A program made the position numbers and the translations under genes. From Mucilaginibacter tundrae (GTDB lineage Bacteria > Bacteroidota > Bacteroidia > Sphingobacteriales > Sphingobacteriaceae), in contig NZ_JACCBZ010000004.1 of assembly GCF_013408825.1 (NCBI RefSeq), positions 248,001 to 312,000 on the forward strand: a stretch of 64,000 nt of DNA, in the 5' to 3' direction. The notes beneath the pieces were generated by a model. The model made no database searches and was not told where the DNA came from. It saw only the letters and a program-made list of their open reading frames with translations. Shown in pieces: positions 16,193 to 24,436 of the stretch. Position 1 is the first letter of the stretch, and each line of letters starts with the position of its first letter.

Positions 16193-16208
16193 TTTTTAAA
16201 GGATTAGG
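16193..16208. repeat. 16-bp direct repeat, right copy
   Basis: Second copy of TTTTTAAAGGATTAGG. Read on the minus strand it contains the stop codon of the GNAT gene (16204-16206). Confidence 0.85.
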
Positions 16209-16725
16209 TTGGTAATAACTCCCGCTTCATCAATAGGTCGGTTTGCAAATCAGTGCCTAAAGTAAATGGATGGCTGTCAAATATTTTAAAACCATTGCGC
16301 TCATAAAAACGGATAGCATTAAAGTTCTTATCCCAAACGCCAAGCCAAATGTATTGCAAGTCACTTTCAGTGGCGGTGTTTATCGCGAAGTCTAAAAGCT
16401 GGTTACCTATTCTCTTGCCTTGCTGATCAGCCAATACATATATCCGCTCAACCTCAACACCGTGTTCGTGTTGAAATTCTGTTTGTGCCGATGAGTAATT
16501 CAATTTGATATAACCAACAGATTGCCCATTAAGCATCGCGAAGTAAAACGCCGAAAGAGGATTGGTTAATTCGGATAACAGTTTATCACCATTAAAAGCT
16601 GAGGTTACATAAGCTTCAATATCACCAGGATCATTCAAATGCAAAAAAGCATCATAAAATGTTTTTTTACTGATAGTTAAGAGTGTAGCAAGGTCAGATG
16701 GCTGTACTTTAATAATTTTTAGCAT
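16204..16725 (-). CDS. GNAT-family N-acetyltransferase
   Basis: This 173-residue protein has the GNAT acetyl-CoA signature VERIYVLADQQGKRIGNQLL (about 92-111, with the Q-x-x-G-K-R-I-G loop) and a C-terminal NAIRFYERNGFKIF segment. It probably acetylates a small amine or a protein; the substrate is not evident. Its start lies two bases before the stop of the upstream membrane-protein gene, so the three minus-strand genes (ECF sigma, membrane partner, GNAT) may form one transcript. Its end carries the 16-base repeat linked to the RAYT insertion. Confidence 0.85.
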   Translation of the reverse strand: MLKIIKVQPSDLATLLTISKKTFYDAFLHLNDPGDIEAYVTSAFNGDKLLSELTNPLSAFYFAMLNGQSVGYIKLNYSSAQTEFQHEHGVEVERIYVLADQQGKRIGNQLLDFAINTATESDLQYIWLGVWDKNFNAIRFYERNGFKIFDSHPFTLGTDLQTDLLMKRELLPT

Positions 16726-16727
16726 GC

Positions 16728-17318
16728 TTATTCAAATTGCCCTTGCAATCTCTCTAATTTCTCAATAATAAGGTTGAGTTTTTCTTCCTCGTTTTTAAAG
16801 ATTCGCTTTTTGTAATAGAAGGTTAAAAACATGATCCACACGAAGGTCAATCCATATACCAATACTTTATATAAAATAGTGGAGTTACGCAGCACTTCTA
16901 CAAAGTAAAGAGACAGCCCAAGGCTGATCAATAGCACATACAGGTAATAGAACCAACCCGCAACTTTTGCCCTGTTTTTTTGATATTCCTTCAGGTCTTG
17001 TAGGTATTCAGTAGGGTTAAGGGTTGAGTCGCGCTTATTAAGTATCCGGTAATTACGAATAATCATTATGGAATACAAAAGCATGGTTACCAGCATAATG
17101 GTGATACCCACATAAGTTAGCCATGATTGGAATACAAAAAAGAATAGTATTAAAAACGTTAAGGCCAGCACAGCACCCATAGCCACAATACCCCAGTACA
17201 GTTGGCTGGTGATACTTCTTATTCCCTTTTTTACTTGCCGCAGCACCTCGTCAACCGAAAGCTGATCCTGCTTTGGCTGTGCTTGCCAAACCGACATTAA
17301 GTGATCAAAGTCTTTCAT
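16728..17318 (-). CDS. Membrane protein, probable partner of the ECF sigma factor
   Basis: The product has 196 residues. An N-terminal cytoplasmic stretch (about 1-40) is followed by two pairs of hydrophobic segments (about 43-65 and 70-90, then 120-140 and 145-165) and a charged C-terminal tail. It overlaps the sigma-factor gene by 14 bases (17305-17318), which implies coupled translation. By position and topology it resembles an anti-sigma or sensing partner, but no zinc-anti-sigma motif or named domain was recognised. Function is therefore inferred from context only. Confidence 0.6.
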   Translation of the reverse strand: MKDFDHLMSVWQAQPKQDQLSVDEVLRQVKKGIRSITSQLYWGIVAMGAVLALTFLILFFFVFQSWLTYVGITIMLVTMLLYSIMIIRNYRILNKRDSTLNPTEYLQDLKEYQKNRAKVAGWFYYLYVLLISLGLSLYFVEVLRNSTILYKVLVYGLTFVWIMFLTFYYKKRIFKNEEEKLNLIIEKLERLQGQFE

Positions 17319-17802
17319 ATTGATTATATAATTCTGTCAATTTCTGTTTAATACGATGAATTTTCACTCTCAAATTCCCTTCTGATATTCCCGATACTTC
17401 CGCTATTTCGGGATAAGGCACTTCATCAAGCACCAATGTTATAATAATTCTTTCCGATTCTTCCAGTTTAGATATACACTTGTATAGCAAAGCAACCTGC
17501 TCGTTCTTTTCCGAAAATTCCTCGCGCCGTGTTTCTGCCAGTTGTGGTGTAAGTTCTTCCTTACCCTGGCGCTTCTCCGTTCGAAGGTAAGTTAAACAGG
17601 TGTTCACAGCAATCCGGTATATCCATGTTGATATTAGTGCCTGATTACGGAACTTATCTAAATTTTGCCAAACTTTTAAAAAGGTCTCCTGTAAAAGGTC
17701 ATTCGCAGCATCATCGTCCCCCGTGTATCCATAACATAAGTGGAATATTTTTTTTGAATTAGCTTCAAAAATCTTCTTAAATGCTAGCTCTTTAGTATCC
17801 AC
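17305..17802 (-). CDS. ECF-type RNA polymerase sigma-70 factor
   Basis: The 165-residue product has sigma region 2 (DDAANDLLQETFLKVWQNL followed by FRNQALISTWIYRIAVNTC) and region 4 (LEESERIIITLVLDEVPYPEIAEVSGISEGNLRVKIHRIKQKL). There is no region 1 or 3, so it is an extracytoplasmic-function sigma. It is co-transcribed with a membrane protein that overlaps it by 14 bases and probably controls it. Upstream (17837-17855) is an imperfect palindrome. The regulon cannot be predicted from this window. Confidence 0.9.
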   Translation of the reverse strand: MDTKELAFKKIFEANSKKIFHLCYGYTGDDDAANDLLQETFLKVWQNLDKFRNQALISTWIYRIAVNTCLTYLRTEKRQGKEELTPQLAETRREEFSEKNEQVALLYKCISKLEESERIIITLVLDEVPYPEIAEVSGISEGNLRVKIHRIKQKLTELYNQYERL

Positions 17803-17836
17803 TTATAATTAATTATAATCTTTATGTTTAGATGTA

Positions 17837-17855
17837 GCAACATGATATATGTTAC
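17837..17855. promoter_or_regulatory. Imperfect palindrome upstream of the ECF sigma gene
   Basis: GCAACAT and ATGTTAC face each other across five bases, 34 bases before the sigma-factor ATG and touching the stop codon of the gene at 17852. It could be a regulator site or part of an autoregulated ECF promoter; this is only a pattern match. Confidence 0.3.
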
Positions 17856-18379
17856 AAAGCATAATCATGTTTGTAAAACCATGGGAATTTTGTCTCAGCT
17901 TCCTCAAGCATCGCGTTAAATCCCTGGCTGTGGTCATATTGTAAATCCTCATGCAACTTAGCAATAAGCGCTTTAATTTTAATAACCTGTCTAATTAAAA
18001 TTAACCGCAACGGTTTATACGACACCTTTCTATCCGTGTAATTAATATAGTTATTACAAAAGTTCATCAGCAAGTCAATCTCTGCCTGTTTTGATCCGGT
18101 AAATTTGGTATACTTACTTAAAAGTCGCAATATCTTACGCATACTTTTAGCGGCATTATAGCTATGTACAGGCAACTGGCTAAACATAAAGCCAGCTTCG
18201 GCTTTTACTTTTTCAAGAAATGCAGATTCATTATCAGCCTCAAATAATAAATAGGCCATTAATTCCTTATTCTCTTTTTTATAACGGGCCAGCCGCAGGC
18301 ATAACTCAGTAATTTGCTCAGGCCGCAAATGCTGAATTTCTTTTTTGATGTCCTGTAATCCGTAGGCTGTTATGCTCAT
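17852..18379 (-). CDS. Conserved-looking hypothetical protein
   Basis: This 175-residue, charged, helix-rich soluble protein was not recognised as a known family. There is no signal peptide, membrane segment or metal motif; lysine and leucine content suggest an all-alpha fold. It begins MSITAYGLQDIKKEIQHLRP and includes KSMRKILRLLSKY near the middle. It is divergent from the symporter gene (57 bases between starts) and 49 bases upstream of the ECF operon on the same strand, so it could be read into that operon. Codon use matches the neighbours. Confidence 0.6.
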   Translation of the reverse strand: MSITAYGLQDIKKEIQHLRPEQITELCLRLARYKKENKELMAYLLFEADNESAFLEKVKAEAGFMFSQLPVHSYNAAKSMRKILRLLSKYTKFTGSKQAEIDLLMNFCNNYINYTDRKVSYKPLRLILIRQVIKIKALIAKLHEDLQYDHSQGFNAMLEEAETKFPWFYKHDYAL

Positions 18380-18411
18380 GTTATATATTTCAGCAAAGTA
18401 ACTAAATTTTG

Positions 18412-18419
18412 TAGTTTTG
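18412..18419 (+). promoter_or_regulatory. -7 element of the symporter gene
   Basis: TAGTTTTG fits TAnnTTTG and lies 17 bases before the ATG at 18437, giving a leader of only about 10 bases. The -33 position reads TTCA, a weak match to TTTG. Confidence 0.45.
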
Positions 18420-18436
18420 CGCCCTCATTAAGGTAA

Positions 18437-19840
18437 ATGAAAAAAAGCAAACTGACGTTATATATATTTATTGCCCTTGTTTTAGGGGTGATAGCCGGTT
18501 ATATATATAATGTAAATGTTATCGTTAATATCAACAGCAAAATTAGTACCGCAGATGTAGCTATAAAAAGTATTAGCACACATTTACTTACTGTAAAAGA
18601 TACCACAACCGCAGAATATAAATCCCTTAAGCTTGCAAAAACTGCACAAGTAACTATCCGCAGCACTAACGATTCCTTACGAGACGATAAACTGGAAGGT
18701 TTTACCATTCTAAGCGATATATTTTTAAGACTGATTAAAATGATCGTCGGCCCGCTGATTTTTACTACGCTGGTGGTGGGTGTTGCCAAATTGGGCGATA
18801 TCAATGCAGTCGGCAGAATCGGTGGCAAAACATTGCTATGGTTTTTAAGCGCGACGTTAGTGTCGCTACTACTGGGAATGTTATTAGTTAACTTTTTTGA
18901 ACCGGGAGTAGAAATGCACCTTGCATTACCTGATAGCCATTTGGGTACCGATATAAAGGCGACGGGAATTACGCTGAAAGATTTTATAAACCATGTAGTA
19001 CCCCGAAGTTTTTTTGAGGCGATGGCTAATAATGAGATCCTGCAAATTGTAGTATTTTCTTTGTTTTTTGGTATCGCAACAGCAGCAATAGGCGATATGG
19101 GGCAAATCGTAATAAAAGCAATGGATGCTATAGCGCATGTTATTTTTAAAATAACAGGTTATATTATGCTATTGGCCCCATTGGCGGTTTTTGGTGCTAT
19201 AACCGCCGTGGTTGCAAAACAGGGCTTAGGTGTATTATCTACTTACGCCATATTTATTGGCGAATTTTATTTTTCGTTGTTAATATTATGGCTGATTATA
19301 GTTTTAGCGGGCTTTTTTGTGCTGAGAACACGTGTGTTTAATTTGGTTAACCGTATTAAGGATGCCATGCTGGTGGCCTTCGGTACTTCAACCAGCGAGG
19401 CCGCATATCCTAAATTATTATTGGAGCTTGAACAGTTTGGCTGTAACAGCAAAATCGTGAGCTTTGTACTGCCATTAGGCTATTCTTTTAATTTAGATGG
19501 CTCGATGATGTATATGACCTTTGCATCGGTATTTTTAGCCCAGGTTTATGGTATTCATCTATCGTTCATTCATGAAATTACCATGTTGTTAATATTAATG
19601 CTCACAAGTAAGGGTATGGCTGGTATTCCGCGAGCATCGCTGGTGGTAATTGCGGGTACTATCTCTATGTTTAATATTCCCGAAGCAGGCCTGGCACTAT
19701 TACTAGGTATTGATCCGTTGTTAGATATGGGGCGTTCGGCAACAAATGTATTGGGTAATGCTATGGCAACCGCTGTAGTTAGTAAATGGGAGGGGGAGCT
19801 AACCGCTGTCGACCTGGTGATAAATGATGAAGCAGCATAA
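18437..19840 (+). CDS. Dicarboxylate/amino acid:cation symporter (DAACS family)
   Basis: The 467-residue polytopic protein has the DAACS core: LRLIKMIVGPLIFTTLVVGVAKLG near 95-118, the serine-rich AFGTSTSEAAYPKLL loop and GMAGIPRASLVVIAGT near the C terminus. Relatives are GltP, GltT and DctA, which import glutamate, aspartate or C4-dicarboxylates with H+ or Na+. The stretch between the first two membrane helices (about 30-90) is longer than usual and polar, probably an extracytoplasmic loop. It is followed after 29 bases by a small anchored protein. Substrate not determinable here. Confidence 0.9.
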   Translation: MKKSKLTLYIFIALVLGVIAGYIYNVNVIVNINSKISTADVAIKSISTHLLTVKDTTTAEYKSLKLAKTAQVTIRSTNDSLRDDKLEGFTILSDIFLRLIKMIVGPLIFTTLVVGVAKLGDINAVGRIGGKTLLWFLSATLVSLLLGMLLVNFFEPGVEMHLALPDSHLGTDIKATGITLKDFINHVVPRSFFEAMANNEILQIVVFSLFFGIATAAIGDMGQIVIKAMDAIAHVIFKITGYIMLLAPLAVFGAITAVVAKQGLGVLSTYAIFIGEFYFSLLILWLIIVLAGFFVLRTRVFNLVNRIKDAMLVAFGTSTSEAAYPKLLLELEQFGCNSKIVSFVLPLGYSFNLDGSMMYMTFASVFLAQVYGIHLSFIHEITMLLILMLTSKGMAGIPRASLVVIAGTISMFNIPEAGLALLLGIDPLLDMGRSATNVLGNAMATAVVSKWEGELTAVDLVINDEAA

Positions 19841-19869
19841 ATCAAATTGTAAATTATAGATATTACATA

Positions 19870-20382
19870 ATGAATAAGAGAGTAAAAAAAGCATTCCTGA
19901 TACTGAGCATCGCGCTGCCCTTTTTAATATACTGTGTATATTATTATTCCATGATGATAGGCAATGCACCGTATAAATTCAGCGAATTTAAATCCATCGT
20001 GTTTCAGTACGGAACCGACGATAGTTTGGTTAATAAATGGGATTCCAGAACAGGTGAGTATCAATACCTGAATAATCATGATTCATTGGTTAAAAAGCAC
20101 TTACATATCCGTAATGACGATTTATTATATCTGCACCGTAAAGCGGCCGAACTAGGTTTCTGGAATTTTCCAAATAGAGAAGTTAATGATTCATTAAAGC
20201 TAAAAGGAATAAAGTCTACACACTATTTTATCCAGTTTAATTATGCGCGTAAGAGCAAAACGGTGATGTTTGATGATGGTTTTGACGGCGACCCCAAACT
20301 GAAAGATGCCAATGAGCAAATGATCAAAGTAATAGAGAAGGTTTTGGCTGATGAAGAGAATAGGGAAATAAGTTTAAAATAG
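19870..20382 (+). CDS. Small membrane-anchored hypothetical protein
   Basis: This 170-residue protein has one N-terminal hydrophobic segment (about 8-30) and a soluble, probably extracytoplasmic remainder rich in Asp, Lys and Tyr. No known domain was recognised. The pattern YFIQFNYARKSKTVMFDDGF suggests a beta-rich C-terminal half. It lies 29 bases behind the symporter gene and may be co-transcribed. Rather few Cys are present, and no lipobox is visible. Function unknown. Confidence 0.6.
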   Translation: MNKRVKKAFLILSIALPFLIYCVYYYSMMIGNAPYKFSEFKSIVFQYGTDDSLVNKWDSRTGEYQYLNNHDSLVKKHLHIRNDDLLYLHRKAAELGFWNFPNREVNDSLKLKGIKSTHYFIQFNYARKSKTVMFDDGFDGDPKLKDANEQMIKVIEKVLADEENREISLK

Positions 20383-20406
20383 CTTTTATTTTAAAATATA
20401 ATCTCC

Positions 20407-20414
20407 TATATTTG
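20407..20414 (+). promoter_or_regulatory. -7 element for rplU-rpmA
   Basis: TATATTTG matches TAnnTTTG, and TTTT lies 19 bases upstream at the -33 position (consensus TTTG). The start of rplU is 34 bases further, with a short leader between. Confidence 0.65.
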
Positions 20415-20447
20415 CACCTCGAATTTTAAAACAATAATTAACAAACA

Positions 20448-20756
20448 ATGTACGCAATAGTAAGTATAGCCGGACAGCAATTTAAGGTTGCAAAAGACCA
20501 GCAGATCTTTGTACACAGGTTACAGGGTGATGAAGGCGCTAGTATTGAATTTGACAATGTGTTGTTAGCAGAAAACGAAGGTAAATTCAAATTAGGTTCT
20601 GATTTGAAAAGCGCTAAAGTTTCAGCTAAGATCGTGTCTCATTTAAAAGGTGATAAAGTGATTATCTTCAAAAAGAAAAGAAGAAAAGGTTACAAAAAGA
20701 AAAATGGTCACCGCCAACAATTCACCAAGATAGAGATCACAGGTATAACATTATAA
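20448..20756 (+). CDS. rplU: 50S ribosomal protein L21
   Basis: The 102-residue protein starts MYAIVSIAGQQFKVAKDQ and ends with KKRRKGYKKKNGHRQQFTKI, the characteristic basic C-terminal tract that contacts 23S rRNA. Length is standard. It is followed after 40 bases by rpmA, the conserved L21-L27 pair. It is preceded by a well-placed -7 element at 20407. No abnormality is seen. Confidence 0.97.
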   Translation: MYAIVSIAGQQFKVAKDQQIFVHRLQGDEGASIEFDNVLLAENEGKFKLGSDLKSAKVSAKIVSHLKGDKVIIFKKKRRKGYKKKNGHRQQFTKIEITGITL

Positions 20757-20796
20757 TTAACAGGAGTTGCTTGCAGCTCCATAAAAGATATTAAAA

Positions 20797-21231
20797 ATGG
20801 CACACAAAAAAGGGGCTGGTAGTTCAAGAAACGGCCGTGAGTCGCATAGCAAACGCTTAGGTATCAAAATTTTCGGTGGTCAGCCAGCAATTGCAGGTAA
20901 CATCATCGTTCGTCAGCGTGGTACCAAACACAACCCGGGATTAAACGTAGGTATCGGTCGTGACCATACACTATTCGCTTTAACCGAAGGTGTTGTAACT
21001 TTCAAAAAGAAAGCTGATAACCGTTCGTACGTATCAGTATTGCCTTTCGAAGCAGAACCAGTTGCAGAAGTAGCAGCACCTGCTCCAAAAGCAAAAGCTG
21101 AGCCTAAGGCAGTAGCAGCACCGGTTGCAGAAGCTCCTGCAGCAGAAGAAGCAGCTCCAAAAAAGAAAGCAGCACCAAAAGCTAAAAAAGCTGATGCCGC
21201 TGAAGAAACTGAAGCTCCTGTTGCTGAGTAA
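20797..21231 (+). CDS. rpmA: 50S ribosomal protein L27 with long Ala/Pro/Lys-rich tail
   Basis: Residues 1-84 are canonical L27: [16 protein letters not shown], then the [20 protein letters not shown] segment. The protein continues for about 60 more residues of low-complexity Ala, Pro, Lys and Glu, giving 144 instead of about 85. The N terminus starts directly with the mature sequence, so no Prp-type cleavage extension is present. The tail keeps the reading frame and ends at a normal stop, followed by a strong terminator. It is likely disordered and exposed; its role is unknown. Confidence 0.93.
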   Translation: MAHKKGAGSSRNGRESHSKRLGIKIFGGQPAIAGNIIVRQRGTKHNPGLNVGIGRDHTLFALTEGVVTFKKKADNRSYVSVLPFEAEPVAEVAAPAPKAKAEPKAVAAPVAEAPAAEEAAPKKKAAPKAKKADAAEETEAPVAE

Positions 21232-21253
21232 TTAGCAACAAGCATAAAATATT

Positions 21254-21285
21254 AAAGCCCTGATCTGAAAGATCAGGGCTTTTTT
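21254..21285 (+). terminator. Rho-independent terminator after rpmA
   Basis: AAGCCCTGATC and GATCAGGGCTT form an 11-base stem around five bases, followed by a T run. It lies 23 bases after the rpmA stop. Confidence 0.85.
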
Positions 21286-21382
21286 GTTGGGGTGAGTTTG
21301 TAAATGTTTGGATTGTAAGTTATAGGCTAAAAGAAAATGATCATATACAAATAAATACGTCAAGATTACTGTGATTAATTGT

Positions 21383-22975
21383 TTATTCAATAATCACCTT
21401 CTTAAAATAAAAGGTCTGCGAATCAATAACAGGTAAGATATTGCTTACAATGGTTACCCCTTTTTTGTCAAGCATCATGCGCTTGGTTCCTTCTGATGTT
21501 GTAATATCAACCGGCAAAGGAATAGCTATATTTTGCAAACTGATTACATATTTATTAAGCGCAGTCTGCTTTACGTGGATCTCTAGTTTATCTGTTGTAC
21601 GCAAGTACATGTCAAATAATGGTTTTAAATCCCGTCCTTCTTCTTGTGTGAAGAATTGTTCTACATCATCGGTGCTTACCAGGTTGTCGTAGGTGTATTT
21701 AGGGTTGGTAACAAACTTTTTTAACGCCGGAAAGAAAAGACTATCGCCCATCACATAACGCAGCGTATGCATAAAGAATGCGCCCTTCACATAAATATCG
21801 CCGATATACGCGGATTCTTCATCCATGTCGGCATGCTGAACGATAGGTGTCTTGTTCTCGAAGTGAAAAACATAGTTTTGAAATAGCTTTATATAAGCTG
21901 CCTCACCATCAAATTCCCTGATATATAAAGCATCTCCAAAGGTACAGATGCCCTCGTGAATCCAATAGTCGGCCCAATCTTTTGCGGTTACCTTATTTCC
22001 CCACCATTCGTGTCCGAATTCGTGATGCATAAGCTCATCATAATCTTCACCACCAACTTTAATGTAACGGAACTTGTTGCCGTAGGCGTTCATGGTTTGA
22101 TGCTCCATACCTAAGTGGGGTGTTTCTACAATACCTATCTTTTCCTTTACCCATGGATATTCGCCAAAGTATTTCTCCTGTTCGTGTATCGTTTTTACAA
22201 AAATATCCAGGTGATGTTGTGCTTTAGCCAAATGCTCTTTTAAAACATAAAATTGTATTGGCACAGTATGACCATCAACTGTAGTGTATTGTCTTGTTAC
22301 TACAGCATAATCGCCTACATTGAAAATAATACTGTAGTTGTTGATCGTATAATTGGTTTTCCAATGAAAAGTAGACTTGTCGCCATGCGTTTTTACACTT
22401 TGCAATAATCCCGGCCCGGCTACAACAAGGCCCTTCGGAACGGTGATGATCATCTCCACACCTTCGTTTGGTTCATCTGATGGATGGTCTTTGCAAGGGA
22501 AATACAGTTTACCGCCAGCGCCTTCGGCTGTAATAGCCATCCACTGGTGCCCTGTTGAATCTCTCGACCAAATAAACCCATCATCCCATGGTGGGCGACG
22601 GGCAACATGCGGCTTACCACCATAAAATACTTGTACACTTGCCTTGCCAGCGGGTAATATATTATTTAAGTTGATGGTGATTTTATTGTTTTTATAATCG
22701 AATGATTCATTTTTTCCATTAACCAGAACCTTACTCACATTTAATGAATCCAAAAGGTTAAACAACAGCAAATGGGTAGGTTGCGCCATAATAACATCAA
22801 TGGTAGTATAACCATCTATTGAGCGTCGTTCAAAATCGACATTCAGCGCAATAGTATAATGCCTGATATCCATTATGGCTTGTTCAGCAGGTAATTTGCC
22901 GCCATTAGTCAGCGATTGGGAGTTGCTAATAAAAGCGGGTATAAAAAAAAGGAAAAACAGTATAAGCTTTTTCAT
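21383..22975 (-). CDS. Secreted M1-family aminopeptidase, short form
   Basis: This 530-residue product has a signal peptide (about 1-20) and the M1 zinc site HEFGHEWW (318-325) with the third ligand Glu341 in WIHEG. The exopeptidase motif normally GxMEN reads GMEHQ here (289-293), a variant seen in some secreted clan MA peptidases. The protein lacks the large C-terminal helical domain of classical PepN, ending about 190 residues after the zinc site. It would trim peptides in the periplasm or at the cell surface. The next gene downstream in transcription is rpmA, convergent. Confidence 0.88.
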   Translation of the reverse strand: MKKLILFFLFFIPAFISNSQSLTNGGKLPAEQAIMDIRHYTIALNVDFERRSIDGYTTIDVIMAQPTHLLLFNLLDSLNVSKVLVNGKNESFDYKNNKITINLNNILPAGKASVQVFYGGKPHVARRPPWDDGFIWSRDSTGHQWMAITAEGAGGKLYFPCKDHPSDEPNEGVEMIITVPKGLVVAGPGLLQSVKTHGDKSTFHWKTNYTINNYSIIFNVGDYAVVTRQYTTVDGHTVPIQFYVLKEHLAKAQHHLDIFVKTIHEQEKYFGEYPWVKEKIGIVETPHLGMEHQTMNAYGNKFRYIKVGGEDYDELMHHEFGHEWWGNKVTAKDWADYWIHEGICTFGDALYIREFDGEAAYIKLFQNYVFHFENKTPIVQHADMDEESAYIGDIYVKGAFFMHTLRYVMGDSLFFPALKKFVTNPKYTYDNLVSTDDVEQFFTQEEGRDLKPLFDMYLRTTDKLEIHVKQTALNKYVISLQNIAIPLPVDITTSEGTKRMMLDKKGVTIVSNILPVIDSQTFYFKKVIIE

Positions 22976-22997
22976 TAAATGATTTTAACGTAGATAT

Positions 22998-23402
22998 TTA
23001 ATCGTTATTTAATTTAAAAGGAAGCGAGAAAAAATATTTAACTCGAATAGGTTGACCATTCAATATAAATGGTTTCCATTGTGGTGATAACTTAATTACT
23101 CTTATTGTTTCAGCGTCAAGCTCACGCGAAACTTTTTTTACAATATGAATATTGGATATACTTCCGTCTTTTTCAATTATAAAAGAAACTTTAACAGTTC
23201 CCTCTGTGCCATCCTGCATCGCGACTTTTGGATATATAACAGGTATCCTTATAAAACTTCCATTTGTAGCAGGATCATCGCTTAATTGCGATTTTATATT
23301 ATCGTATAAGTACACAGTTGTATCACTTGAAATTACCTGTCCATGTGCTTTTAACAGACTTGTAGTGCTTACTAAAAATAAAATTAATAATAGCTTTTTC
23401 AT
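22998..23402 (-). CDS. Periplasmic TonB C-terminal domain protein
   Basis: The 134-residue protein has an N-terminal signal (MKKLLLILFLVSTTSLLKA) and one TonB_C domain. Typical parts are RIPVIYPKVAMQDGTEGTVKVSFIIEKDGSISN and AETIRVIKLSPQWKPFILNGQPI. It lacks the proline-rich spacer and the long membrane anchor of a true TonB, so it may be a free periplasmic relative. It lies 22 bases upstream of the M1 peptidase start and could be transcribed with it. Domain call firm, function unclear. Confidence 0.8.
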   Translation of the reverse strand: MKKLLLILFLVSTTSLLKAHGQVISSDTTVYLYDNIKSQLSDDPATNGSFIRIPVIYPKVAMQDGTEGTVKVSFIIEKDGSISNIHIVKKVSRELDAETIRVIKLSPQWKPFILNGQPIRVKYFFSLPFKLNND

Positions 23403-23446
23403 AATAGGATAATCTTATAAATTATAAAATGTTGTATGCAATATTA

Positions 23447-24421
23447 TTAGTTTTCCCTCACTAATAACACATCCGCAAAATCTTGCAAGTACTGCCTATG
23501 CTCTATCGGTAAATTAATTTTTTCTAATGCTTCAAAAGCCTTGTCAGCATACTGCTGCATGGCAGTTTCTGAAAGCTGCCTGATGTCGAGCGAATTATAA
23601 ATATTGGTTACGCCGGCTATTTTTGTAGTGTTATCTATATTGGTGGCATTTAGATAGGCATTTAGTTCAATAGCTTGTTCGCCTTCGGCCAATTGCAATG
23701 CCTTAATAAGCAAGTAGGTTTTTTTGTTGGATATGATATCACCGCCAACTTGTTTGCCAAACTTTTCAGGATCGCCATAAACATCTAAAATATCGTCCTG
23801 TAACTGGAATGCAATGCCCAATTGTACGCCAAATTCACTCAATAAATCCGCATCAATCTGCGACGCACCACCAATTAGCGCGCCAATCTTCAATGCGCCA
23901 CCAAGCACTACAGCCGTTTTTAGGCGTATCATATTGATGTATTCCTCAATGCCAACCACGCTGCGTGTTTCAAACTCCATATCAATCTGCTGGCCTTCGC
24001 AAACGCCAACGGCGGTGTTATTAAAAATATCAAGCACCTGGCGCAATAAATGATCTTCAACCTGCATCATCAGCTTGTAGCCTTCTATTAACATCACATC
24101 CCCAGATAAAATGGCTACGTTTTTGTTCCAGCGTTCATGCACCGTAGTTTTACCACGACGTAAGGGCGCATTATCCATAATATCATCGTGCATCAATGTG
24201 AAATTATGAAACACCTCGATCGCTAATGCCGGCGGGATGGCTTTGTTAATGTCGCCTCCAAATAATTCACAGGCCATTAATAATAGGGCAGGGCGCATAC
24301 GTTTGCCGCCTATTGATAAAATATAGGTTAAAGGTTCGTAAAGTTGTTCTGGATATTGGGGGTATGATAATTTATTTACAGCGTCACTTATAATCGCCTG
24401 CAGATCGCTTAATTCAGTCAT
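23447..24421 (-). CDS. Trans-isoprenyl diphosphate synthase
   Basis: This 324-residue enzyme has the first aspartate-rich motif DDIMDNAPLRRG (about 78-89) and the second DDILDVYGD (about 217-225). These bind the Mg-diphosphate groups of allylic and homoallylic substrates. It belongs to the FPP/GGPP/polyprenyl synthase family. The chain length depends on residues before the first motif (FHNFTLMH) and cannot be fixed here. It probably feeds quinone, carotenoid or undecaprenyl precursors. It starts 15 bases after the rnr stop, suggesting one transcript. Confidence 0.9.
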   Translation of the reverse strand: MTELSDLQAIISDAVNKLSYPQYPEQLYEPLTYILSIGGKRMRPALLLMACELFGGDINKAIPPALAIEVFHNFTLMHDDIMDNAPLRRGKTTVHERWNKNVAILSGDVMLIEGYKLMMQVEDHLLRQVLDIFNNTAVGVCEGQQIDMEFETRSVVGIEEYINMIRLKTAVVLGGALKIGALIGGASQIDADLLSEFGVQLGIAFQLQDDILDVYGDPEKFGKQVGGDIISNKKTYLLIKALQLAEGEQAIELNAYLNATNIDNTTKIAGVTNIYNSLDIRQLSETAMQQYADKAFEALEKINLPIEHRQYLQDFADVLLVREN

Positions 24422-24436
24422 GTAATATGATATAAA

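Larger units (their letters stand above)
15480..16208. mobile_element. RAYT unit with inverted flanks and direct-repeat junctions
   Basis: The unit consists of the transposase gene at 15565-16107, a 35-base palindromic sequence on each side in inverted orientation (15482-15516 and 16147-16181), and a 16-base direct repeat at the outer edges. Removing one direct-repeat copy and everything between would join dinB tail-to-tail with the GNAT gene, their stop codons lying within the 16 bases. That suggests the unit inserted into an intact convergent junction. The element boundaries are inference from this reconstruction. Confidence 0.7.

Noticed and set aside
20913..21245. Ala-rich minus-strand frame over rpmA
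   Set aside because: Shadow of the low-complexity L27 tail; low complexity on both strands and no promoter.
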